NCBI RefSeq assembly: GCF_025717675.1 | Contig: NZ_JAJIRT010000012.1 | Coordinates: 62,001-126,000 of the forward strand | Origin: Paucibacter sp. DJ2R-2 | Lineage (GTDB): Bacteria > Pseudomonadota > Gammaproteobacteria > Burkholderiales > Burkholderiaceae_C | Reading direction: 5' to 3' | DNA: 64,000 nt | Shown: positions 17,473-26,039 of the stretch, piece by piece | How positions within the stretch are numbered: the stretch's first letter is position 1 | Layout of the letters: each line of letters opens with the position of its first letter | Notes under the pieces: generated by a model | What the model was told of the DNA's origin: nothing | Database searches by the model: none | The model's input: only the letters and a program-made list of their open reading frames with translations | Made by a program: the position numbers and the translations under genes

Positions 17473-19902
17473 ATGCATCAAATCCCCCGACCGACCGCCC
17501 TGGTCTTGGCGCTGGCCGCCGCTTACCTGCCTCTGACCGCCCTGGCCTGTGACGACTGCGACGAGGGCGCCAGCCCTGTCGCGGCCAATCAGACGTCTCA
17601 AAAAATATCCGCTGACAGCGAACCCTCCGGCGCCAGCCCGACGCACAAGCTCGGCCTGGTCAGCATCAGCGGCCAGGCCCTGAGCTCGCTGCCGAGCCAG
17701 ATCCCGACCACCATGGAAGGCGTCAGCGCGGTCGAGATCGCGCGCACCATCAACGCGACCGACGCGGAAGACGCGCTGAAATACCTGCCCAGCCTGCTGG
17801 TGCGCAAGCGCTATATCGGCGATTACAACCACGCCGTGCTGTCCACCCGCGCCTCGGGCACGGGCAACAGCGCCCGTTCGCTGGTGTTTGCTGATGGCAT
17901 CCAGCTCTCCAACCTGCTGGGCAATGGTGCGGGCTTCACGCCGCGCTGGGGCCTGGTGACGCCCGAAGAGATCGAGCGCGTGGACGTGCTCTACGGCCCC
18001 TTCTCGGCCGCCTACTCGGGCAACTCGGTCGGCGCGGTGGTGGACTACCAAACCCGCATGCCCAAGGCCTTCGAAGCCCATGCCAAGCTGGGCCTGTTCC
18101 AGCAGCCTTTTGATCTCTACAACAGTCATCGCAGCTACAGCGGCCACCAGGCCAGCGCCTCGCTGGGCGACCGGGCCGGCGCCCTGTCGTGGTGGATCCA
18201 TGTCAAGCGGCTGGACAGCGAAGGCCAGCCCCTGACCTTTGTGACCAAGCTGGTGTCCAGCGGCAAGCCGGTCAATGCGGCCTCGCTGCCGGTCAGCGGC
18301 GCGGTGCTGGACGCCGACAAGAGCAATGCGCCCTGGCAAATCCTCGGCACCGGCACCCAGTACCACACGGTGCAGGACCACGCCAAGCTGAAGCTGGCCT
18401 ACGACTTCGACAGCCAGCTGCGCGCCAGCTACAGCCTGGCCTGGTGGCACAACCAGAGCGAGGGCGTGAGCGAAAGCTATCTGCGTGATGCCGGCGGCAA
18501 CACCGTCTACAGCGGCGCCAATATCGCGATCGACGGCAAGCAGTACAGCGTTGCCAACACCGATTTCGGCCAGAGCCGTGACCGGCTCAGCCACCTGATG
18601 CATGGCCTCACGCTGAAGAGCTACACACGCGGCCCCTTCGACTTCGAGCTCAGCGCCAGCCAGTACGACTACCGCAGTGACACCGCCCGTTCGCCCAGCA
18701 GCCCGAAAAGCCTGGCCCGCCCCGCGGCCGACCAGGGCGGTGCCGGCCGCCTGACCGATCTGGGCGGCACCGGCTGGACCGCCCTGGCCGCCAAGGCCAT
18801 CTGGCGCCCCAGCGGCAGCGACCATGTGCTGGACCTGGGCCTGCAGCAAGAGCGTTATGTCTGGCAACAGACCACCTCGGACACCGAGGACTGGATCCAC
18901 GGCGCACCCAGCGCCCTGTTCACCGCCTTCAGCGGCAAGACCCAGCTGCGCAGCGCCTATGCCCAGGACAGCTGGACCCTGAGCCCGACGCTGAAGACCG
19001 TGCTGGGCCTGCGCGCCGAGGAATGGCAGGCCATGGACGGCCGCAAGACGGCCGCCAACGGCACGCCCGTGGCCTTTGCCGCGCGCAAGCAGCGCTTTCT
19101 ATCGCCCAAGGCGGCCCTGGGCTATGAGCTGAACGAGGACTGGACGCTGCGCGTTTCCACCGGCCGGGCGGTGCGCATGCCCACCGTGGGCGAGCTCTAC
19201 CAAGGCGGCGTCAGCGCCACTGGTGTGTACCTGCCCAACGACCCAGCGACCAACCCGGATCTCAAGCCCGAGCGCGGCTGGACCAGCGAGTTCAGCGCCA
19301 GCTGGAGCCAGGGCAAGCAGCAGCTGCGCAGCACCCTGTTCCACGAGAACACACGCGACGCGCTGTACTCGCAGCTGAGCAGCAAGCCGGCCGACCCGAG
19401 CAAGACCATCAGCAGCGTGCAGAACATCGGCCGCATCCGCACCCTGGGCCTGGAGCTGGCCTACTCGGCCCAGGATCTGGGCGAAAGCCTAGGCCTGAAG
19501 GGCCTGGAGCTGCAAAGCAGCCTGACCTATGCCGACTCCAAGATCCTGGAGAACAGCGGCTTTGTCAGCACGCCCGGCGACACCATCGGCCGCCAACAGC
19601 CGCGCGTGCCGCGCTGGCGCGCCACGGTGCTGGCCAGTTATGCCATCCAGCCGAACCTGCATCTGAGCTACGGCCTGCGCTACTCCGGCCCGCAGTACGG
19701 CACGCTCAACAACAGCGACCCGAACGGCCACACGTATCAAGGCTTCTCCAAGTTCCTGACCGGTGACCTGCGCCTGCAATGGAAGCTGGACAAGCAGTGG
19801 ACCCTGGCTGCCGGCATCGACAACCTGAACAACGACAAGTACTGGGCCTTCCACCCCTACCCGAACCGCAGCTATCACGCCGAGCTCAAGTTCGACCTTT
19901 GA
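17473..19902 (+). CDS. TonB-dependent outer-membrane receptor, probably for copper
   Basis: The 809-residue protein has a signal peptide, then a short Cys/Asp segment CDDCDEG at the mature N-terminus. A plug domain (about 60-185) includes DALKYLPSLLVRKRYIG, DGIQLSN and IERVDVLYGPFSAAYSGNSVG. A 22-strand barrel follows, with the TonB-dependent C-terminal box ending YHAELKFDL (terminal aromatic-x-Leu type). Neighbours PCuAC, DUF2946 and YcnI suggest copper or a copper chelate as cargo (inference). The ATG at 17473 begins the signal peptide; a GTG at 17455 is the alternative. Confidence 0.9.
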   Translation: MHQIPRPTALVLALAAAYLPLTALACDDCDEGASPVAANQTSQKISADSEPSGASPTHKLGLVSISGQALSSLPSQIPTTMEGVSAVEIARTINATDAEDALKYLPSLLVRKRYIGDYNHAVLSTRASGTGNSARSLVFADGIQLSNLLGNGAGFTPRWGLVTPEEIERVDVLYGPFSAAYSGNSVGAVVDYQTRMPKAFEAHAKLGLFQQPFDLYNSHRSYSGHQASASLGDRAGALSWWIHVKRLDSEGQPLTFVTKLVSSGKPVNAASLPVSGAVLDADKSNAPWQILGTGTQYHTVQDHAKLKLAYDFDSQLRASYSLAWWHNQSEGVSESYLRDAGGNTVYSGANIAIDGKQYSVANTDFGQSRDRLSHLMHGLTLKSYTRGPFDFELSASQYDYRSDTARSPSSPKSLARPAADQGGAGRLTDLGGTGWTALAAKAIWRPSGSDHVLDLGLQQERYVWQQTTSDTEDWIHGAPSALFTAFSGKTQLRSAYAQDSWTLSPTLKTVLGLRAEEWQAMDGRKTAANGTPVAFAARKQRFLSPKAALGYELNEDWTLRVSTGRAVRMPTVGELYQGGVSATGVYLPNDPATNPDLKPERGWTSEFSASWSQGKQQLRSTLFHENTRDALYSQLSSKPADPSKTISSVQNIGRIRTLGLELAYSAQDLGESLGLKGLELQSSLTYADSKILENSGFVSTPGDTIGRQQPRVPRWRATVLASYAIQPNLHLSYGLRYSGPQYGTLNNSDPNGHTYQGFSKFLTGDLRLQWKLDKQWTLAAGIDNLNNDKYWAFHPYPNRSYHAELKFDL

Positions 19903-19928
19903 TTGATTGATCGAGAAAGAACCCGCAC

Positions 19929-20495
19929 ATGAAACTTCAAACTCAAACCATCTTGCCCCTGCTGCTGACCACCCTCGCCATGCTCGGCGCTGGCAGCAGC
20001 GCCCTGGCCCATGTGACCCTGGAACAGCCCGAGGCCATCGCCGGCACGCCCTACAAGGCCGTGCTGCGCGTGGGCCATGGCTGCGAGGGCTCGGCCACGA
20101 CGCGGGTCACCGTCAGCCTGCCGGCCGGCTTGCGCGGTGCCAAGCCCATGCCCAAGGCCGGCTGGACCCTGGCCGTCAAGCGCGAAAAGCTGGCCAAGCC
20201 CTACGAGAGCCATGGCCGCACCGTCACCGAGGACGTGGTGGAGCTGAGCTGGACCGCGCAGAACGAAGCCGCCTATTTGCAAGACGAGTGGTACGACGAG
20301 TTCGTGCTGCGCGGCAGCCTGCCCGACACGCTCGGCGCGATCTGGTTCAAGGTGCGCCAGAGCTGCGTCAAGGGCGAGTGGAACTGGGCCGAGCTGCCCG
20401 CCAGCGGTGACTCGACCCAGGGCTTGAAGGCGCCCGCCGTGCGCCTGATGCTGCGCGCCCCCAGCCCAGCCGCTGCCGCCGAGCACAAGCACTGA
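19929..20495 (+). CDS. YcnI-family (DUF1775) copper-binding exported protein
   Basis: The 188-residue protein has a signal peptide predicted to be cut at ALA|HVTLEQP. This leaves an N-terminal His as in YcnI, whose first His and a conserved Trp bind Cu(II) in a monohistidine brace. It also has GHGCEGSATTRVTV and WYDEFVLRG, both family hallmarks, and the His-rich end AEHKH. It follows the TonB receptor by 26 bases. A periplasmic copper chaperone or sensor role is consistent with the cluster. Confidence 0.9.
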   Translation: MKLQTQTILPLLLTTLAMLGAGSSALAHVTLEQPEAIAGTPYKAVLRVGHGCEGSATTRVTVSLPAGLRGAKPMPKAGWTLAVKREKLAKPYESHGRTVTEDVVELSWTAQNEAAYLQDEWYDEFVLRGSLPDTLGAIWFKVRQSCVKGEWNWAELPASGDSTQGLKAPAVRLMLRAPSPAAAAEHKH

Positions 20496-20662
20496 GCGAG
20501 CGAACGCACTGGAAATCCCCGCCCGAGCGGTGGAAACAGCCGCCCTTCGGCCGGTCTGATTCACCTTTCTTGGCCGGGGCTTCCCCCGATGATGCGTGCT
20601 GAGCCCCGACGGGCTCGCACCATTGCAACTCAGCGGCGATGCGCCGACAGGGGGACCACTCC

Positions 20663-22420
20663 ATGCAGTTTCTGAAGAATATGACGATCGCCGGCAAGCT
20701 CCGCGCCGCCTTCGGTCTGCTGGCCGGCTTGCTCGTGCTCTTGGCCTTGTTCGGCTATCGCCAAGTGCATTTGGTCCAACTGGAGTCGGCCGAGATCAGC
20801 GGCAGCTGGATGCCCTCGGTTCGCTATGCCAGCGCCATGAGCGGCGACCTCAACGAATATCGCATCGGCGTGCTGCTGCGCGTGAACGCCAGCACGCCCG
20901 AGCAAGCAAGCTCGTCCGACAGCGCCATCAGCAAGGCCCTTGATGAACTCAAGCACGACTCGAGCCAATACGAGAAATTCATCACCAGCCCGGAGGAGCG
21001 CAAGCTCTACGAGGACTTCCGCGCGAACTGGACCAATTACCAGACCTTGGTCAAGGAGGCCCTAAGCGCCGCGGCGGCGGGCAAACAGGATGAAGCCCGC
21101 CAACTGACCGCCGGCAATGCCCGCCAGGCCTTCACCTCGGCCCATGACACGGTCACCAAGATCGTGGACCTCAATGTCCGGGGCTCCGACAAAGCCGCCG
21201 CCAACAGCGACGAGGTCTACAAATCGGCCCTGACCGGCCTGCTGGTCGTCTCGGTGCTGGCCCTGGTGGCTGCTGCCGTGATGTCCACCGCCCTGATCCG
21301 CGGCATCACCGTCCCGCTGAGCCTGGCCGTGCAGGCCGCCGACCGCGTGGCCGGCGGTGATTTGAGCCAGGCCATCCACAGCAATTCACAAGACGAAACC
21401 GGCCAACTGCTCAGCGCCCTGGCGCGCATGCAGACCAGCCTGGTCGGCACTGTCAGCAATGTCCGCGACGGCGCCGAATCGGTGGCCACGGCCAGCGCCG
21501 AGATCGCCCAGGGCAATGCCGATCTGTCCTCGCGCACCGAAGAACAGGCTTCCTCGCTGGAAGAGACCTCGGCCACCATGGAAGAGCTGAACGCCACCGT
21601 GCGCCAGAACGCCGACAACGCCGCCCAAGCCAATCAGCTGGCGCAAAGCGCCGCCCAAGTGGCGCGCGATGGCGGCCAGGTGGTGGGCGAGGTGGTGGAG
21701 ACCATGCGCGGCATCGAGGGCAGTTCCAAGCGCATCTCGGACATCATCAGCGTCATCGACGGCATTGCCTTCCAGACCAACATCCTGGCCTTGAACGCGG
21801 CCGTGGAAGCAGCGCGCGCCGGCGAGCAGGGCCGTGGTTTTGCGGTCGTCGCCAGCGAGGTGCGCAATCTGGCCCAACGCAGCGCCGATGCGGCCAAGGA
21901 AATCAAGAGCCTGATCAATGACTCGGTCGAGCGTGTGCAGACCGGCACCCAGCTGGTCGACCGCGCCGGCCAGACCATCCAGGACATCGTCGGTTCGGTG
22001 CAGCGCCTGGCCGACATCGTCGGCGAGATCAGCAGCGCCAGCCGCGAACAGAGTTCGGGCATCAGCCAAGTCGGCGAGGCTGTCACCCAGTTGGACCGCG
22101 CCACCCAGCAAAACGCGGCCCTGGTGGAAGAAAGCGCGGCGGCCAGCGAAAGCCTGCGCAACCAGGCCCAGGGCCTGCTCTCTGCTGTGGCGAGCTTCAA
22201 GCTCGCACTCCATGGCACGCACAAGGCGGCGTTGGCGCCCCAGCGCAGCCCGGTCAAATCGACCCACCAGCACAAGCCGGCCAGCACGCACAAACAGCAG
22301 GCCGCCAAGCCAGCGCCGGCCGCACGCAAGGCGACCGCCTCATCCCCCTCACCGGCAGCCACCCGGCCGCCGGCTGCAGCCCCCGCGCCGGCCGACGACG
22401 GCGGCTGGGACACCTTCTAG
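20663..22420 (+). CDS. Methyl-accepting chemotaxis protein (Tar/Tsr type)
   Basis: The 585-residue protein has TM1 (about 12-34), a periplasmic four-helix-bundle sensor (about 35-190), TM2 (about 195-218), a HAMP domain and a long coiled-coil signalling domain. The signalling domain has the highly conserved hairpin ([20 protein letters not shown]). The tail is Pro/Ala/Lys-rich and ends GWDTF, resembling the NWETF pentapeptide that docks CheR/CheB. The ATG at 20663 has AGGGGG eight bases upstream. Stand-alone gene; ligand unknown. Confidence 0.95.
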   Translation: MQFLKNMTIAGKLRAAFGLLAGLLVLLALFGYRQVHLVQLESAEISGSWMPSVRYASAMSGDLNEYRIGVLLRVNASTPEQASSSDSAISKALDELKHDSSQYEKFITSPEERKLYEDFRANWTNYQTLVKEALSAAAAGKQDEARQLTAGNARQAFTSAHDTVTKIVDLNVRGSDKAAANSDEVYKSALTGLLVVSVLALVAAAVMSTALIRGITVPLSLAVQAADRVAGGDLSQAIHSNSQDETGQLLSALARMQTSLVGTVSNVRDGAESVATASAEIAQGNADLSSRTEEQASSLEETSATMEELNATVRQNADNAAQANQLAQSAAQVARDGGQVVGEVVETMRGIEGSSKRISDIISVIDGIAFQTNILALNAAVEAARAGEQGRGFAVVASEVRNLAQRSADAAKEIKSLINDSVERVQTGTQLVDRAGQTIQDIVGSVQRLADIVGEISSASREQSSGISQVGEAVTQLDRATQQNAALVEESAAASESLRNQAQGLLSAVASFKLALHGTHKAALAPQRSPVKSTHQHKPASTHKQQAAKPAPAARKATASSPSPAATRPPAAAPAPADDGGWDTF

Positions 22421-22578
22421 TCGTTCATACAGCGAGCTGGCCGCGTGCGCCCCGCTGGAGTTCGCTCCAGCGCCCGCGCTCGCACCAAGGCCGCGCTGCG
22501 CGCGCAATCCCGGTCATCGCAGCCCCACGCCGCCTTCCTCCGAAGGCGCTGTCCCGGGCGGTGACTTGCGCTTTTGAC

Positions 22579-22609
22579 AGGCCCCGGCGGCAACGCCAGG
22601 GCCTTTTTT
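22579..22609 (+). terminator. Rho-independent terminator downstream of the chemoreceptor
   Basis: Stem AGGCCCcGGCG / CGCCaGGGCCT with one mismatch, loop GCAA, followed by six T. It lies about 160 bases after the chemoreceptor stop. No gene is seen between 22421 and 22578. Confidence 0.8.
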
Positions 22610-22620
22610 GCTGGGCTACT

Positions 22621-22795
22621 TTCGGCACAGAGCCGTCGTTCGCGGAGAAGTTTCAGCACGCAGAGTTCGCAGAGGCCCGCAGAGGACGCTGAGAACACAA
22701 TCCTCGCTCTTCTTCTCTCTCTGTGCGACCTCTGCGAACCTCCGCGCACTCTGCGTTCGTATTCAAATCTCAGCGAATGACGGTTCAGTGCCGAA
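22621..22795. repeat. Palindromic intergenic repeat, family A copy 2 (diverged)
   Basis: A 175-base element with imperfect inverted ends starting TTCGGCAC and ending GTGCCGAA. The arms contain CGCAGAGTTCGCAGAGG-type blocks matching 8897-9060, including the TTTGAATACGAACGCAGAG segment, here in the opposite orientation. It lies between the chemoreceptor terminator and the methyltransferase stop. No coding capacity. Confidence 0.8.
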
Positions 22796-22819
22796 GCCTG
22801 TCCCTCGCAGCCACCGATC

Positions 22820-24055
22820 TCAAGCCGCCAGCAAGGTCTCCAGACACTGCTCGCGCAGGCCGTAGAAGCGCTTGATCTCGGCGATCTGGGCCTGCAGCTC
22901 GGCGCGGCGGGCGGCACTCAGGGGCTGGCTGCGTTTGACAGCCAGGATCATCTTGTTCTTGCTGGTGTGCTCCAGAGCCACGAACTCGAAGACCTGGGTG
23001 TCGTAGCCCTCGGCCTCCAGCAAGAGCGCACGCAGACCATCGGTGACCATCTCGGCTTCCTGGCCCAGATGGATGCCGTGCTGCAGCAGCGGGCGCAGCT
23101 GAGCCGGCATCTGCATCTGCGGGCGGATCTGCTTGTGGCAGCAAGGCGAGCACATGATGACGCGGGCACCGGTGCGCAGGCCGAAATGGATGGCGTGGTC
23201 GGTGGCGATGTCACAGGCATGCAGGGCGATCATGACGTCCAGACGCAGCGGTGTGTAGCTGCGCACATCGCCATGGTCGAAACGCAGGCCGGCCATGGCA
23301 TGGCGCTGCGCGGCTTCATTGCACAAACGCACCATGTCCTCGCGCAGCTCGACGCCGGTGACATGAGCTTGCTTGCCCTGGCTGTGCAGCCAGTCGTGCA
23401 TGGCGAAAGTCAGATAGCCCTTGCCCGAGCCGAAATCGGCGACATGGACATCGGCGCTCTCGGCCAGGCCGGAGTTCTTCAGCGCGGCAGCGAAGATTTC
23501 GATGAATTTGTTGATCTGCTTCCATTTGCGCGACATGGCCGGTACCAGCTGCGCCTCGCCTCGCACCAGGTGGCTCAGGCCCAGGTCCAGCCAAAACGGT
23601 CGGCCCAGCTCGAGATAACGCTGCTTTTCCTTGTCATGGCCAGCTTCGGCCACCACCGGCACCGCCGCCGGCGTGGCCCGCCCCATGCGCAAGCTGGGCC
23701 GCCCTTTGCGGCTGAACACCAGCTGCACCTCCTCGCCCTGGGTCTGCAGATGGGCGCTGTGGAACTGCGCACCCATCAGCGTGGCCAGCAGGTCCAGGCC
23801 CTCGGCCAGGGGCAGGTTCTTGGTGATGTCGCGGGTCTGGTAGCGCCACAAGAGGCTGAGCTGACGCTCGCCACGAAGCAGCACCTCGCGCACCATCAGT
23901 CGCTCCAACTGCGCCTCCTCGCCGACATACTTGCTCAGCAGCAGCTTGACGAAGCTGCCATTGGCCAAAGCCGTCGCCAGCAGGCGCTGGAAACGGACGC
24001 TGGCATCGGCCTGGGCGGCCGGCGGCGCGGCATCGGGAATCAAGTGGGTGAACAT
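22820..24055 (-). CDS. Class I SAM-dependent methyltransferase (Methyltransf_32-like)
   Basis: The 411-residue protein has an N-terminal helical region (1-185) and a Rossmann methyltransferase domain. Motif I is VADFGSGKGYLTFA, the post-II acidic residue is in GVELRED, and IALHACDIATDHA and CSPCCHKQ are characteristic of the METTL25/Methyltransf_32 group. The substrate is unknown. The ATG at 24055 is chosen because a longer form would overlap the divergent gene at 24115; its ribosome site is weak, so the start is uncertain. Confidence 0.82.
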   Translation of the reverse strand: MFTHLIPDAAPPAAQADASVRFQRLLATALANGSFVKLLLSKYVGEEAQLERLMVREVLLRGERQLSLLWRYQTRDITKNLPLAEGLDLLATLMGAQFHSAHLQTQGEEVQLVFSRKGRPSLRMGRATPAAVPVVAEAGHDKEKQRYLELGRPFWLDLGLSHLVRGEAQLVPAMSRKWKQINKFIEIFAAALKNSGLAESADVHVADFGSGKGYLTFAMHDWLHSQGKQAHVTGVELREDMVRLCNEAAQRHAMAGLRFDHGDVRSYTPLRLDVMIALHACDIATDHAIHFGLRTGARVIMCSPCCHKQIRPQMQMPAQLRPLLQHGIHLGQEAEMVTDGLRALLLEAEGYDTQVFEFVALEHTSKNKMILAVKRSQPLSAARRAELQAQIAEIKRFYGLREQCLETLLAA

Positions 24056-24114
24056 GGAGCAGCTCTGGGCAAATGCCGATTTTCCCCCATCGCGAGCCTC
24101 ACTAAGATCCGCCC

Positions 24115-25119
24115 ATGAGACTCCCGCTGACATTGCCCCGCTTTCTGGCTGCTTTGACCCTGCTGGTCGGAGCACCCGCGTTCGCCGCAGACACGGCGCC
24201 CGTCTTGCGCAACAGCCTGGGCCAGCCCTACGTCCTGATCCCCGCCGGCGAGTTCGTCATGGGCCGCCAGGAAAGCGCCGAGGCCTTGGCCGAGGCTTAC
24301 CCCACGCTCGAGCGCGGGCGCTTTGACAAGCTACAAGATGAAACGCCGGCGCACCGCGTGCGCATCAGCAAGGCTTTTTGGCTGGGCCAGCATGAGGTGA
24401 CGGTGGGCGAATTCCGGCGTTTTTTGCAGGCCTCCGGCCATGTGCCGGAGTCGCTGGCCGACGGCACCGGCGCCTATGGCTATAACCCAGACTATGACCC
24501 GGCCAGCAGCGCGCGTGGCGACGCTTTCGAAGGCCGGCTGCCGCGCTACTCCTGGCAGAACCCCGGCTTCAAGCAGAGTGACGAGCACCCCGTGGTCAAT
24601 GTCACTTGGTTTGACGCCGTCGCCATGGCCGCCTGGCTCAGCAAGACCGAGGGGCGGCGCTACCGCCTGCCCAGCGAAGCCGAGTGGGAATATGCGGCGC
24701 GCGCCGGCAGCAACAGCCGCTACCACTCGGGAGACGCGCCCGAGTCCCTGCTCAAGGTCGCCAACGTCTTTGACGCCGATTGCGCGCCGCTGTGGCCGCA
24801 GTGGCAGGCGCAGGCCCTGCGCGGCCGTGACGGCCATACCTTCACGGCCCCGGTGGGCAGCTTCGCCCCGAATGCCTGGGGCCTGCACGATATGCACGGC
24901 AATGCCTGGGAATGGGTGGCCGACTGGCATGGTGAGGACTACTACGCGAACTCGCCGAGCGTGGACCCGCAAGGCCCGGCCACCGGCGATGTGCGGGTAC
25001 GTCGGGGCGGTTCCTGGCACACCTGGCCGCTCTACGCCCGCAGTGCTTTTCGCAACTGGAACGCGCCCGACACACGCTATGTCCTGCTCGGCTTCCGCCT
25101 GCTGCGCGAGGCCGACTGA
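24115..25119 (+). CDS. Exported formylglycine-generating-enzyme-like (SUMF1 fold) protein
   Basis: The 334-residue protein has a signal peptide ending near AFAAD, then an FGE-sulfatase fold: IPAGEFVMG, WLGQHEVTVGEFRRF, DEHPVVNVTWFDA, YRLPSEAEWEYAARAG, WGLHDMHGNAWEWVAD, VRRGGSWHTWP. True FGEs carry active-site Cys near the C-terminal half; here the only Cys is in DADCAPLW, so catalytic conversion of Cys to formylglycine looks unlikely. Such periplasmic proteins often act as binding or maturation factors. Stand-alone; partner unknown. Confidence 0.85.
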   Translation: MRLPLTLPRFLAALTLLVGAPAFAADTAPVLRNSLGQPYVLIPAGEFVMGRQESAEALAEAYPTLERGRFDKLQDETPAHRVRISKAFWLGQHEVTVGEFRRFLQASGHVPESLADGTGAYGYNPDYDPASSARGDAFEGRLPRYSWQNPGFKQSDEHPVVNVTWFDAVAMAAWLSKTEGRRYRLPSEAEWEYAARAGSNSRYHSGDAPESLLKVANVFDADCAPLWPQWQAQALRGRDGHTFTAPVGSFAPNAWGLHDMHGNAWEWVADWHGEDYYANSPSVDPQGPATGDVRVRRGGSWHTWPLYARSAFRNWNAPDTRYVLLGFRLLREAD

Positions 25120-25177
25120 AACAAGACGGGAGCCTCCAGGCGCCACAATGCAGGCCTTTGCGACTCTTACTCTCACC

Positions 25178-25840
25178 ATGAGCCTGCCCGCCCTGCAACA
25201 TGACACCGGCCCCGATCCGCAGACCACCGTGATCGTTCTGCACGGTCTGGGCGCCGACGGCCATGATTTCGAACCCGTTTGCCAGGAGCTGGACCTGCGT
25301 GCTCTGGGCGCCGTGCGCTTCATCTTGCCCCATGCGCCCGAACAGCCGGTCACCATCAATGGCGGCTATGTGATGCGCGCCTGGTACGACATCCGCCAGG
25401 TCGATCTCCAGCGTCAGGAAGACGCCGCCGGCGTGCGCGCCTCGGGCGCGGCCATCGCCGCCTTGATCGATGCCGAGCGCGCCCGCGGCTTGCCGGCTGG
25501 GCGCATCGTGCTGATGGGTTTCTCGCAGGGCTGCGCCATGGCGCTGTTCACCGGCCTGCGCTACCCCGAGCGCCTGGGCGGCATCGTCGCCCTGTCCGGC
25601 TACCAGCCCCTGGCCGACAGCTTGGAGTCCGAGCGCTCGGACGCCAACCGCCTGGCGCCCGTCTTCATGGCCCATGGGCGCCTGGATCCGGTGGTGGTGC
25701 CGGCCCGCGGCGAAGCGGCACGCGATCAGCTGCGCGCCCTGGGGCAGGCGGTCGAATGGCGCGACTACCGCATGGAACACTCGGTCAGCACCGAGGAACT
25801 GCGGGACCTGAACGCCTGGCTGCTGAAGACACTGGGCTGA
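25178..25840 (+). CDS. Carboxylesterase/acyl-protein thioesterase family hydrolase
   Basis: The 220-residue protein is a small alpha/beta-hydrolase of the phospholipase/carboxylesterase family. It has VIVLHGLGADGHDF, the oxyanion block LPHAPEQPVTINGG, nucleophile elbow GFSQGCAM, a late Asp in HGRLDPVV and a His in RMEHSVS. It is cytoplasmic. It hydrolyses short-chain esters in characterised relatives. The ATG at 25178 is preferred because MSLPALQHDTG matches the family start; an ATG at 25148 is possible. Confidence 0.92.
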   Translation: MSLPALQHDTGPDPQTTVIVLHGLGADGHDFEPVCQELDLRALGAVRFILPHAPEQPVTINGGYVMRAWYDIRQVDLQRQEDAAGVRASGAAIAALIDAERARGLPAGRIVLMGFSQGCAMALFTGLRYPERLGGIVALSGYQPLADSLESERSDANRLAPVFMAHGRLDPVVVPARGEAARDQLRALGQAVEWRDYRMEHSVSTEELRDLNAWLLKTLG

Positions 25841-26039
25841 GCGGCGGCTGCGAGCGTCGTTTACGGGGCTTTTCCGGGCTTTCAATGCGCCACAGGTGAC
25901 AGCCACTGGGGCACAGTCCAGTTTGAGACCCTGCGCTTCGCATGCTCCGCCTTCCCCGGGGAGCAGCGTGAGCGCCGCAAGACCTGACCCCACGCAGCCC
26001 GCATAGCCGTTCATCCCGCACATACCCGACCGACACGCC

